DNA from: an uncultured Bacteroidales bacterium | GTDB lineage: Bacteria > Bacteroidota > Bacteroidia > Bacteroidales > UBA932 | Assembly: GCA_934726455.1 (NCBI GenBank) | Contig: CAKVDS010000005.1 | Span: 1-64,000, forward strand | Reading direction: 5' to 3' | Length of the DNA: 64,000 nt | Part shown: positions 1-7,403 of the stretch, one piece after another | Numbering within the stretch: position 1 is the stretch's first letter | Layout of the letters: each line of letters opens with the position of its first letter | Translations under genes and position numbers: made by a program | Notes under the pieces: model-generated | Told to the model about the DNA's origin: nothing | Seen by the model: the letters and a program-made list of their open reading frames with translations, nothing else | Databases searched by the model: none

Positions 1-181
1 TGGAGCGTGTCTCGCCCTGTGAGAATGGACTTATTCAATTGTCTCTCTTTTAGTTACAATTCGCCGAACTCACGTTATTGTAGATGTATCGCTTTTGTGT
101 TGAGCCTCATCCACCTCCGTCCTTGCGCATTCGGTACGGGAAAAGGCCGTTTCCCGTACAAAACGGCCCACAAAGCAACTT
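1..181. other. Intergenic stretch with a hairpin, no gene seen
   Basis: I see no convincing gene here. The open frames that cross it have no recognisable protein features and run into the repeat that follows. A perfect 10 bp hairpin lies at 134-143 paired with 150-159, with arms GTACGGGAAA and TTTCCCGTAC around a 6-base loop. It shares the GTACGGG theme of the neighbouring repeat and is probably an outlying piece of it. Confidence 0.45.
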
Positions 182-475
182 TGGTACGGGAAAGGCGGGG
201 TCTGCCGTACGGAGTGAATGTCCTCCCCTCAAGAAGGTCTCGAACTATAGGTCATGGGCTGTCACGGAATTTCAGTGTAACAGGTGGATGCGTGAGCCAT
301 TGAAGCGCATCGCAGGTGGGAGCGGATTCCGGCATTTAGGCTCACACCTGAACTGGGCACATGCCCTGCGAGCCACTCTGTGGCATATCGCTTCGACAGG
401 TAGGAGTCCTTTTGGGAAAATCCGCTCCCACCTGTCCTCCGGTACAGAATCGGGGCTACTGCTGCACGGGACACG
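182..475 (+). repeat. Interspersed three-hairpin repeat, copy R1
   Basis: The core at 314-433 begins AGGTGGGAGCGGATT and ends with its exact reverse complement, so it has 15 bp terminal inverted repeats. Inside are two stem-loops built on CAGGTGGGAGC-type arms and a central one built on ATGCC/GGCAT. Flanking pieces at 182-220, 259-312 and 434-475 are also shared with the other copies. The same unit occurs in reverse orientation at 11680-11866 and 12740-12955, and a half unit lies at 1779-1815. No transposase is visible in the window. It resembles a REP/BIME-type palindromic repeat. Confidence 0.85.
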
Positions 476-524
476 TTTCTGAAGCGGTTCCGTACAGGAA
501 TCGGGGCCTTTTCTGTACGCGGGG

Positions 525-555
525 TTTGCGATAATCTCAAAAAGGTGTAATTTTG
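525..555 (+). promoter_or_regulatory. Bacteroidota promoter upstream of the ATPase remnant
   Basis: A TTTG at 525-528 is followed after 19 bases by TAATTTTG at 548-555, which fits the -33/-7 consensus TTTG-N19/21-TAnnTTTG. The predicted transcript starts about 20 bases before the ATG at 583. The promoter looks intact although the gene behind it is internally deleted. Confidence 0.65.
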
Positions 556-580
556 CAGGGTGAATAATCTCGAAAAGGTG
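531..580 (+). repeat. 17 bp direct repeat flanking the -7 box
   Basis: The 17-mer at 531-547 recurs at 564-580 with a single A to G change (ATAATCTC followed by A/G AAAAGGTG). The two copies are 33 bases apart and bracket the -7 element at 548-555. This arrangement would suit a repressor binding site. That reading is inference. Confidence 0.5.
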
Positions 581-582
581 AA

Positions 583-1692
583 ATGTTAAAAAGGAAAGCT
601 GCCCCGCCAATGGTGAAAGCGTGGTTTGACTTATATCTTGAAGACATCGACACCCTGCTTGAAAACATCCAACTGCATTATAAGAAAAGATTATTCCCCC
701 GCAAATCAATCATCATATTCGATGAAGTTCAAGCATGTCCGAGAGCCAGGGAGTCAATCAAAACGCTTGTCGCAGACGGACGGTTCGATTATTTGGAAAC
801 CGGATCCCTGATCTCCATCAAGAAGAATGTCAAAGGCATCTTGATTCCTTCGGAAGAAGATTCCGTTGAGATGTTCCCTCTGGATTTTGAAGAATTTTTA
901 TGGGCAATGGGAGAGGAAATGTTGATGCTGCACATCAAAAAACAGTTCAACACGCTGAAACCCATGGGAGACTTCCATCGCAAAACTATGGATTATTTCA
1001 GAAAATATCTGGTTGTCGGTGGCATGCCGCAGGCTGTCAACACCTATGTCGAATCAAGGGATTTCAATAAAGTTGACGATGTAAAACGGCAGATCTTGAA
1101 ATTATACAGAAATGACATTCGAAAATATGCTGATAATTATGAGACCAAAGTTACCGCAATATTCGATGAGATTCCTGCACAGTTGTCGAAACACGAAAAG
1201 AAATTCCGGCTTGCCTCTCTTGATGAGGATGCGAGGATGCGCGGGTATGAAGATGCTTTCTTCTGGCTAGCCGATGCTAAAATAATAAATTGTTGCTACA
1301 ATGCCACTGAGCCGAATATAGGTCTGCGTCTGAATGAGGAAAGGACCACCCTCAAGTGTTACATGGCAGATACCGGCCTGCTGCTGAGCCATACTTTCAA
1401 TGCAAGGGGGCTCATGTCCGGAGAAATCTATCAGAAATTGATGTTCGGAAAGTTGGAAATCAATGAGGGTATGCTTGTTGAAAACATTGTAGCACAGATG
1501 CTTAAAAGCAGCCGACACAATATTTCTCCCATTGAAGTCAAAAGTGGAGAACGGTACACACTTTCTTCCTTGAAAAAATGCATCGACAAATTCGGGGAGT
1601 ACCTTTCCACACCCTATATTCTGCACTCTAAAGATTTAAAACAGGAGAACGGAATAGTTTTCCTGCCACTATATATGACATCGCTGCTATAG
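583..1692 (+). pseudogene. AAA/DUF4143 family ATPase with two internal deletions
   Basis: The 369-residue frame shows the Walker B strand (IIIFDEVQ, about residues 43-50), the ETGSLIS motif (about 72-78), the DUF4143 middle region and the C-terminal IEVKSG motif of the large AAA_14/DUF4143 ATPase family common in Bacteroidota. Family members normally start with about 60 residues that include a P-loop, and here the first few codons (MLKRK) run straight into the region just before Walker B. A second gap lies near residue 310, where the stretch with the acidic residue of the nuclease-like domain should separate VAQML from SPIEVKSG. Both deletions keep the frame. The promoter is intact. I infer a degraded, non-ATP-binding remnant, although a small expressed protein cannot be excluded. 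Confidence 0.75.
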
Positions 1693-1709
1693 AGTCATGA
1701 CACCGGTAT

Positions 1710-1757
1710 GCCGTCATAGTCGGCTCCACTCTTCCGTGTTGGATGCACGTGCCGGGC
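1710..1757 (-). repeat. Inverted copy of the receptor-gene 3' end
   Basis: These 48 bases match the reverse complement of 9481-9528 with about five mismatches. The partner segment covers the last codons and stop of the outer-membrane receptor gene ending at 9524. Here it lies just after the ATPase remnant and encodes nothing recognisable. It may be a fragment left by recombination or a further short repeat family. Confidence 0.7.
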
Positions 1758-1778
1758 GCAGCCGACCCGTTTCTTCTC

Positions 1779-1815
1779 AGGTGGGAGCATAAATGCCGGA
1801 ATCCGCTCCCATCTG
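1779..1815 (-). repeat. Solo hairpin of the interspersed repeat, copy R4
   Basis: This is one hairpin of the three-hairpin repeat: arms CAGGTGGGAGC and GCTCCCATCTG around a loop containing AAATGCCGGAATCC. It equals the right half of copies R2 and R3 in the same orientation. It sits between the ATPase remnant and the flavoprotein gene. No T-run follows, so it is not an obvious intrinsic terminator. Confidence 0.75.
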
Positions 1816-1866
1816 GAAAAAGAATTTCTTGCAAAAGTTGCACTAAGTGCTCACCTTTGCAGGGTG

Positions 1867-3120
1867 ATGCTGACAAAGACAGACATAGCGGTGATCGGGG
1901 CCGGGGCGGCGGGATGCTTCTGTGCCATAGAGCTGAAGCGCTTGCACCCCGGGCTGTCGGTCTCCCTGTTCGAGGCCGGCAGGGTGCCCATGGCCAAACT
2001 CGCCCTCACCGGAGGGGGAAGGTGCAACCTCACCAACAGCTTCGCCAGGGTGCGCAACCTTTCTGAAGTATACCCCAGAGGGGAAAGGCTGATGAAGCGG
2101 GCGCTCAAGGAGTTCGGTCCGGAGGACACTATGCGCTGGTTTGAAAGGGAGGGCGTCAAGCTGGTGGTGCAGGAAGACGGATGCGTGTTCCCGCAGAGTC
2201 AGGATGCGATGCAGATAGTGCGTGTGCTGGAGAATTTAATCCATAGTACAGGGGTTCAACTTGAGTGTAACAAAAAAGTTACCGCCATCTCTCCGCTGTC
2301 CGGCGAAGGTGACCCGAAAAGTGGTTTTTGCATTGCTTTTTCTGATGGTGCTCAAATTAAGGCTAACAAAATTGTTTTCACGATAGGAGGATGCTCGTCC
2401 GAAGCACTGGAAAAGATTCTGCCTCAAGGGATTGAGATTGTTCCGACAGTGCCGTCTCTGTATACATTCAAGATTGCAGATGAGCCGTTGCACGCCCTTA
2501 TGGGGGCGGTCGCACCACGGGTTTCTCTTGCCATTGCCGGCACTTCTTTCCGGTCGGAAGGGATAGTTCTGATCACGGATTGGGGTGTCAGCGGACCTGC
2601 GACGCTGCGGCTCTCTTCTTATGCGGCACGGTACCTCGCGGAGAGGGAATACAAGGCCGGCCTTGTCGTGAATTGGCTCGGCATCAGTGAAGCTCAGGCA
2701 CGTGCAGCTCTTGCCGGGCTTGCAACTGCATCCCCCAATAAGTTCATCGCCAACACGCCGCCGGAAGGCATCCCGGAGCGGCTTTGGAAACATCTGGTAC
2801 GCCGCTGCGGACTGAGGGATGATCTCCGTTGGGCGGAGCTTGGCTCGAAGGGGCTCAACCGTCTGGTCGGGAGGCTCACGGCGGATGAATACAGGATAGA
2901 TGGCAGGGCAAGGTTCAAAGAAGAGTTCGTCACCTGCGGGGGTGTCGCCCTGTCCGGGATAGATCTCCAAACTCAGCAGAGCAAACTTTATCCGGGCTTG
3001 TATTTTGCAGGTGAAGTCCTTGATGTCGATGCCGTCACCGGGGGATTCAACCTGCAGGCCGCATGGTCCATGGGATGGCGGGTGGCACGGAAAACAGTTG
3101 CTTATGAAGAGAAGCTGTAG
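1867..3120 (+). CDS. YhiN/HI0933-type NAD(P)/FAD-dependent oxidoreductase
   Basis: This 417-residue protein has an N-terminal FAD-binding GxGxxG motif (GAGAAG, residues 11-16), the family signature LTGGGRCNLTN (about 48-57) and a C-terminal FAGEVLDVDAVTGGFNLQ block that closes the flavin site. These features place it in the HI0933/YhiN flavoprotein family, often annotated as aminoacetone oxidase family. Its substrate in bacteria is not firmly known, and it should act in the cytosol. The length is normal for the family. I chose the ATG at 1867; a GTG directly before it (1864) is also open. The next gene begins inside its last codons, which suggests translational coupling. Confidence 0.85.
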   Translation: MLTKTDIAVIGAGAAGCFCAIELKRLHPGLSVSLFEAGRVPMAKLALTGGGRCNLTNSFARVRNLSEVYPRGERLMKRALKEFGPEDTMRWFEREGVKLVVQEDGCVFPQSQDAMQIVRVLENLIHSTGVQLECNKKVTAISPLSGEGDPKSGFCIAFSDGAQIKANKIVFTIGGCSSEALEKILPQGIEIVPTVPSLYTFKIADEPLHALMGAVAPRVSLAIAGTSFRSEGIVLITDWGVSGPATLRLSSYAARYLAEREYKAGLVVNWLGISEAQARAALAGLATASPNKFIANTPPEGIPERLWKHLVRRCGLRDDLRWAELGSKGLNRLVGRLTADEYRIDGRARFKEEFVTCGGVALSGIDLQTQQSKLYPGLYFAGEVLDVDAVTGGFNLQAAWSMGWRVARKTVAYEEKL

Positions 3121-4909
3121 AATACTTTTACTTTGCCTGACAGTGTGCGGTCCGGCCTTTTCATCATGTGTCAACAGAGACGTGTCAAAGCGTCTCAGTG
3201 ATATCGATTCGTATATATCGGATCATCCGGACAGCGCCCTCCTGGCACTCAGAAACATTGACAGCACAAAACTCCATGGTGCCAAGCAGAAAGCGTACTA
3301 TTCGCTGCTCATGTCCATGGCGTTGGATAAAAACTATATTGATACGACCGACACGAGGATAATCATGCCGGCGGTAAAATATTACAAGAATAATGGCTCC
3401 GACGATTCAAGGCTTAAAGCATACTATTATTTAGGGCGCATCCAAGTAAATGCCGGAAACCTTAATTCTGCGGCGATTTCTTATATGCTGAGCGAGCGGG
3501 CTGCGGAAGGTGCAGAAGACCATTCGGCGAAAGGGCTCTTGTATATGGCTATTTCGGATGTGTACAACAAGGTCAGAAACAGCGATAAAGAATTACATTA
3601 CGTGGAGAAGGGAGCGGAGGAATTCCGGCAGGCACAGGATGTAAAGCGTTACAATCTGGTGACCGGGCGGCTTGCCATGTTGTATTATGGGCGAGAAGAA
3701 TGGGCTAAGGCTGATTCTCTGTACCGTAAAGGGATAGAGCGTGCGAGGGGTGATTCCGTGGCGACAATGGCGTTCCTTTCCAATTATGCTAAAATGAAAG
3801 TTGTTCAGCCTCAGCCGGATCCGGAAGGAGCCATTTCCTTGTTGAATGAAAAGGCCTTTAAGTATCATAAGGGGCTGTCGGTGATGGATAAGAGCGTTTA
3901 TGCTTATGCCTCCGCCTTGCTCGGCGACAATGACACTTGTGACCGGATTTTGGCAAGTGTTCCGGAATCAGCGATGAATTCCGGTTCTGCCGTGGCGTTT
4001 TGGCAGTTCTTGATAAATAAATCAAGGGGAGACTATAAGTCTGCGCTGGAGTATCTTATCAAGTCGTATTCTGAAAATTCCGAGTCTATAGACGATTTGT
4101 TGTCACATTCTGTAGCGAATGCGTTACAGGAGTACAGCGAGTCTGAGGCTTTGTCTGCCAAACAGGAGGCCGACAGGGATATTTTAAGGCTCTGTGTCTT
4201 GTTTTTATCGTCAGTTTTTCTGATCGGCGCAGTTTCATTATTCTATTGGAGAAGGCAGAACCGGAAACGCGTTGAGCTGGAGCGGCTTTTGAGATTATAT
4301 GAGGAGTCTAATCGCATGCTGAAAAAGTCCAGAGCGGTTATCGAACAGAAAAGCGACATCTACAAATTGAAGAGCGAAAGTCTGCTTGGTGAGATCGAAA
4401 GTGTTCGGAGGCAAATGGAAGATCAGCAATCGCGGTATGACCACATCCTTATTGAGGAGAAAGAGATAAGTCAAGGTCTACAGGAAAAGCTTGACGCTCT
4501 GAGGATGGGATATGCCGTTGCATATAAAGAGAAGTATTCCGCAATCGGGGAGCTTTGCAATGCTTACTTATCATCAAAGGACAGGACAGATAAGAAGGAG
4601 GTTATTTATAGGAGAGTGGAAAAACTGATAGCATATATCAGCGAAGATGATAAACTTCACAAGAGGTTTGAGGACCAAATCAACAAGGACCTGGACAACA
4701 TAATCACCTACCTTCGAGAGGATTTCGGCGAATCGTACGAAAATGACAGCCGTTTTATTTGTTACTGGATTGTCGGTTTCGAGCCAGAGATGATAAGCAC
4801 GATTTTGGGGCTGTCCTTGTCCAATGTATACACAAAAAAGTCCCGGTGGCGCGAGAGAATAAAGAAACTGGATTCTCCGCATAGAGAAGAGTATCTGAGG
4901 ATGCTCTGA
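3104..4909 (+). CDS. Membrane TPR protein with C-terminal HTH-like regulator domain
   Basis: The 601-residue product starts with a lipoprotein-type signal (FSSC, Cys22), followed by a helical region of TPR-like repeats to about residue 350, one transmembrane helix (about 358-382), a coiled coil (about 385-500) and a C-terminal part resembling a helix-turn-helix (ISTILGLSLSNVYTKKSRWR). Such TPR-TM-HTH proteins are frequent in Bacteroidota and are thought to sense a periplasmic signal and act on transcription. The ATG at 3104 overlaps the previous gene by 17 bases. Longer in-frame starts back to 3005 would destroy the signal peptide. A terminator follows at 5007. It may control the DUF3244-like gene and peptide cassette downstream, but that is inference from position. 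Confidence 0.7.
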   Translation: MKRSCRILLLCLTVCGPAFSSCVNRDVSKRLSDIDSYISDHPDSALLALRNIDSTKLHGAKQKAYYSLLMSMALDKNYIDTTDTRIIMPAVKYYKNNGSDDSRLKAYYYLGRIQVNAGNLNSAAISYMLSERAAEGAEDHSAKGLLYMAISDVYNKVRNSDKELHYVEKGAEEFRQAQDVKRYNLVTGRLAMLYYGREEWAKADSLYRKGIERARGDSVATMAFLSNYAKMKVVQPQPDPEGAISLLNEKAFKYHKGLSVMDKSVYAYASALLGDNDTCDRILASVPESAMNSGSAVAFWQFLINKSRGDYKSALEYLIKSYSENSESIDDLLSHSVANALQEYSESEALSAKQEADRDILRLCVLFLSSVFLIGAVSLFYWRRQNRKRVELERLLRLYEESNRMLKKSRAVIEQKSDIYKLKSESLLGEIESVRRQMEDQQSRYDHILIEEKEISQGLQEKLDALRMGYAVAYKEKYSAIGELCNAYLSSKDRTDKKEVIYRRVEKLIAYISEDDKLHKRFEDQINKDLDNIITYLREDFGESYENDSRFICYWIVGFEPEMISTILGLSLSNVYTKKSRWRERIKKLDSPHREEYLRML

Positions 4910-5006
4910 ATTTCGTCTTGCACGGAACAAGTTTCAAGGTAAGACGGCGTAACTATATCAATTTGATTATTAAAAGGTTACTGATTATGGTGCCTTTTGT
5001 GTGCCG

Positions 5007-5041
5007 GAGGTGTAAGAATAAAATCTTGCACCTCTGTTTTG
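5007..5041 (+). terminator. Intrinsic terminator after the TPR regulator gene
   Basis: An 11 bp stem pairs 5007-5017 (GAGGTGTAAGA) with 5024-5034 (TCTTGCACCTC) with one G-U pair and a 6-base loop, followed by a T-rich tail. It separates the regulator from the gene starting at 5174. Confidence 0.75.
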
Positions 5042-5145
5042 TGTTGTCGTAATTTCCTTATTGACAAATCATTAGGTTTGGCGCCATTTGGAAGGCTGTA
5101 AGAAAATAAGAGGCATAAAATTGCCATGTAATTGTTGTCTGAGCC

Positions 5146-5153
5146 TATCTTTG
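5146..5153 (+). promoter_or_regulatory. -7 promoter element upstream of the DUF3244-like gene
   Basis: TATCTTTG matches the Bacteroidota -7 consensus TAnnTTTG and lies 20 bases before the ATG at 5174. The -33 element is weak (TTG at 5121-5123). Since a terminator precedes it, this is probably the promoter of the downstream cassette. Confidence 0.5.
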
Positions 5154-5173
5154 CTTTCATAAAAAAGAGACAA

Positions 5174-5554
5174 ATGAATAAAGTACTTTTCATGTTTATT
5201 GGCACATGTGCCTTGATGTTCTCAACATTATCTGTCAATTGCAGAGCGGATGATGAAAAGATAGAAATACCTATTGAGATAAAGTCCAGTCAAGGAACCA
5301 CGATCTTCCGTTCGCCGGCGAGAACATTAATACAATGCTATTATTCTCCTTCTTCCTCTTGCTTCTGTTTTTACTTTCTGGAAGATCTGGGGACATGTCA
5401 TCTCCTTGTGGAAGATTCGGAGCAGAACAAGATAATGGAGGATTTATTTGCTGTCGGCAGACAAATCATTCCCTCTCCGACATTGAAGGGCGTTTGTGAC
5501 ATTACTATTGAGACAAAGGACGGCATGGAGTACTATGGGAGTTTTGTACTCTGA
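5174..5554 (+). CDS. Small secreted DUF3244-like protein
   Basis: The 126-residue product has a Sec signal peptide ending near NCRA-DD, then a short beta-rich domain ending in ITIETKDGMEYYGSF. That ending resembles the closing strand of DUF3244 proteins, which are small exported beta-sandwich proteins common in Bacteroidales. Five cysteines lie in the mature part, several clustered in SSSCFCFY. The ATG at 5174 is preferred over the upstream in-frame ATG at 5132, because it gives a clean signal peptide and follows the -7 box. Function is unknown. It stands directly before the C39 and radical SAM genes. Confidence 0.6.
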   Translation: MNKVLFMFIGTCALMFSTLSVNCRADDEKIEIPIEIKSSQGTTIFRSPARTLIQCYYSPSSSCFCFYFLEDLGTCHLLVEDSEQNKIMEDLFAVGRQIIPSPTLKGVCDITIETKDGMEYYGSFVL

Positions 5555-5604
5555 TGATCCCGACTTTACTTAATCGCAATTGTGTAACTGGTTGAAAACC
5601 GAAT

Positions 5605-6087
5605 ATGAACATGATAGGGAAGAATCGAACATGTCTACAATATGATGCCATGGATTGCGGTCCGGCTTGTCTAAAAATGATAGCAAAGCATTATGGACGT
5701 GACTATGACATGCGATTTCTTCGAGAAAGATGCCATGTTAGTCGTGATGGTGTATCTATGCTTGGAATCTGTGATGCTGCAGAAGGTATAGGACTTAAGG
5801 CCACGGGAATAAAAACATCATGGAGATCCCTCGCAGAGAATGTAACACTTCCGTGTATCGCTTTCATAAAACAGAGGCATTTTATCGTTCTTGAAAAAAT
5901 CAAAATCGAGCACACCGGCAAGGTGAAGTTCATCACGCCTTTTGTCGGCTCGCAGGTTGACATCTGCAGGGCCTTCGGCTTCGACATCCCCGACGGCTGC
6001 GCCCCTGTCTACGTCTCAAAGGCCAAGCCGGTGACAAGGAAAAGAGGCCGGCCGGCCAAGGCCAAAGTCGAGAACCAGAAATTATAG
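5605..6087 (+). CDS. Stand-alone C39 peptidase-like domain with foreign C-terminus
   Basis: Residues 1-98 match the C39 peptidase domain of peptide-exporting ABC transporters: oxyanion Gln12, nucleophile Cys18 in DCGPAC, and His92 in RHFIVL. C39 domains cut double-glycine leader peptides. In canonical members an Asp follows in an ISDP-type motif and then come the ABC transporter domains. Here the sequence changes after about residue 102 to a GC-rich tail that ends in a basic RKRGRPAKAK stretch, with no Asp motif and no transporter. The codon composition of the tail differs visibly from the AT-rich first part. I read it as a chimera or truncated exporter. It may be inactive, or may serve as a separate protease for the radical SAM system downstream. 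Confidence 0.65.
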   Translation: MNMIGKNRTCLQYDAMDCGPACLKMIAKHYGRDYDMRFLRERCHVSRDGVSMLGICDAAEGIGLKATGIKTSWRSLAENVTLPCIAFIKQRHFIVLEKIKIEHTGKVKFITPFVGSQVDICRAFGFDIPDGCAPVYVSKAKPVTRKRGRPAKAKVENQKL

Positions 6088-6127
6088 GTACACAAAATTG
6101 AAAAACTCAGATTAAAAAGGCAATGCA

Positions 6128-7393
6128 ATGGATGATAACACAAATTATAAGGAAATCCTTGTAGGAGAAGGACAATATTATTTCTTCTCTGATGACTTAG
6201 AAATAGTGCGTTCTTTGGACAGCACATTTGATGCGAAAGAAAGAGCTGATTCGAAAAGATCCGTTAATTTAAGGCTTGTTGGGAATAATACTAAGAGACA
6301 ACTTGAAATCAGCAAAAAAACAAGAATTGGAGTTAATTTGGTAAGTGGTTGCAATTTAAGTTGTCGATATTGTTATTTGACAGCTGCCAATCGTCCTTTA
6401 TTACTACTTGCTGAGGATAGATTCCGTGAGATAGTCAGATTCTTAAAGCAGAACGATTGCGAGGAGATGCTTATGTATTTTGTTGGAGGAGGAGAACCTA
6501 CATTGAATATTGGCTTGATGCAAAAAATACCTCAAATATGTAGAGAAGAAGGCCTTGAGAATATTTCTCTTGAGTTGACAACGAATGGCACTAATATGAG
6601 CGATGAGCTGTTGTCGTTTTTGATAAACTATAATGTCAAGTTATATATAAGCCTAGATGGTAACGAAGAAGCGAACTCCGCCAGAGTATTCAAAAACGGG
6701 AAACCGGCCTTTGCTATTGTGCAAAAAAATATGGAATTGCTTAAAAGAAACAATATTCCATTTTCATGCAAGGCCATAGTCCAGCCAGGGAAAGGCAAAA
6801 TGCTTGAATGCGTGTCTTATTTTGAAGAAAACCAGATTCCTTTTGGATATGACTTCGCTGTAGAATCATTTGACGGCAGTTTTAAGCCGAGTATTATGGA
6901 CTTAGACGCTTTTGATTCCGAATTGTCGAATGTGATGAAATTGTATGAAAACAGAATTGCCAGTGGTAAAAAAGTATATTCTGGCAACATAATAACTGGG
7001 TTGTTGCGATTGAAAAATAGAAGTAAAATTATCGTACCCTGTAGTGCCGTAATCGATGGCTATATTATAGACCTAGATGGGAAGATATATTCTTGCGCGA
7101 TGAATTCAAGTTCTCCTGAAATGTCCATTGGAGATATCAAAAGAGGAATCAACTATGAAAAAGTCCTAAAAAAAGAGTACTATCCAAAAGAGGTAGACAC
7201 AAATATGGTATGTCATTGTTGTTGGGCAAGGTATTTGTGTGGTGGTGGATGCTTCGCAACAAATGTGGTAACTAATGGTGATGCGACTAGACCAAATGAA
7301 TTCTTCTGCGAGGTCCAAAAGTTGCATTGGGAACATCTTATTAAGTTGTATGTTTCTTTATGGGGAAAAACAGATTTTCAGAACTTTAGATAA
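6128..7393 (+). CDS. Radical SAM/SPASM peptide maturase
   Basis: The 421-residue protein carries the radical SAM cluster motif CNLSCRYC (Cys75, Cys79, Cys82), a GGGEPT motif (about 120-125) that contacts SAM, and a C-terminal SPASM region with cysteines near 305 and 328 and a CHCCWARYLCGGGC...FFC cluster (about 361-394) for auxiliary iron-sulfur clusters. This architecture is typical of enzymes that modify ribosomal peptides, and of anaerobic sulfatase-maturing relatives; no sulfatase is nearby. The gene is clearly AT-rich compared with the receptor gene 10 bases downstream, which suggests transfer. The substrate is not proven. The Cys-rich peptide at 9678 is the best candidate in the window. 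Confidence 0.82.
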   Translation: MDDNTNYKEILVGEGQYYFFSDDLEIVRSLDSTFDAKERADSKRSVNLRLVGNNTKRQLEISKKTRIGVNLVSGCNLSCRYCYLTAANRPLLLLAEDRFREIVRFLKQNDCEEMLMYFVGGGEPTLNIGLMQKIPQICREEGLENISLELTTNGTNMSDELLSFLINYNVKLYISLDGNEEANSARVFKNGKPAFAIVQKNMELLKRNNIPFSCKAIVQPGKGKMLECVSYFEENQIPFGYDFAVESFDGSFKPSIMDLDAFDSELSNVMKLYENRIASGKKVYSGNIITGLLRLKNRSKIIVPCSAVIDGYIIDLDGKIYSCAMNSSSPEMSIGDIKRGINYEKVLKKEYYPKEVDTNMVCHCCWARYLCGGGCFATNVVTNGDATRPNEFFCEVQKLHWEHLIKLYVSLWGKTDFQNFR

Positions 7394-7403
7394 TAACAAA
7401 AAA

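Noticed and set aside
84..709. Overlapping open frames on both strands across repeat R1
   Set aside because: They read through palindromic repeats, have no signal peptide, domain or ribosome site, and the same segments at R2 and R3 give different frames.
3611..3632. Short resemblance to the repeat core inside the TPR gene
   Set aside because: Only scattered matches to the GGGAGCGGA and TTCCGGCA words; it is within conserved coding sequence and lacks the palindrome.
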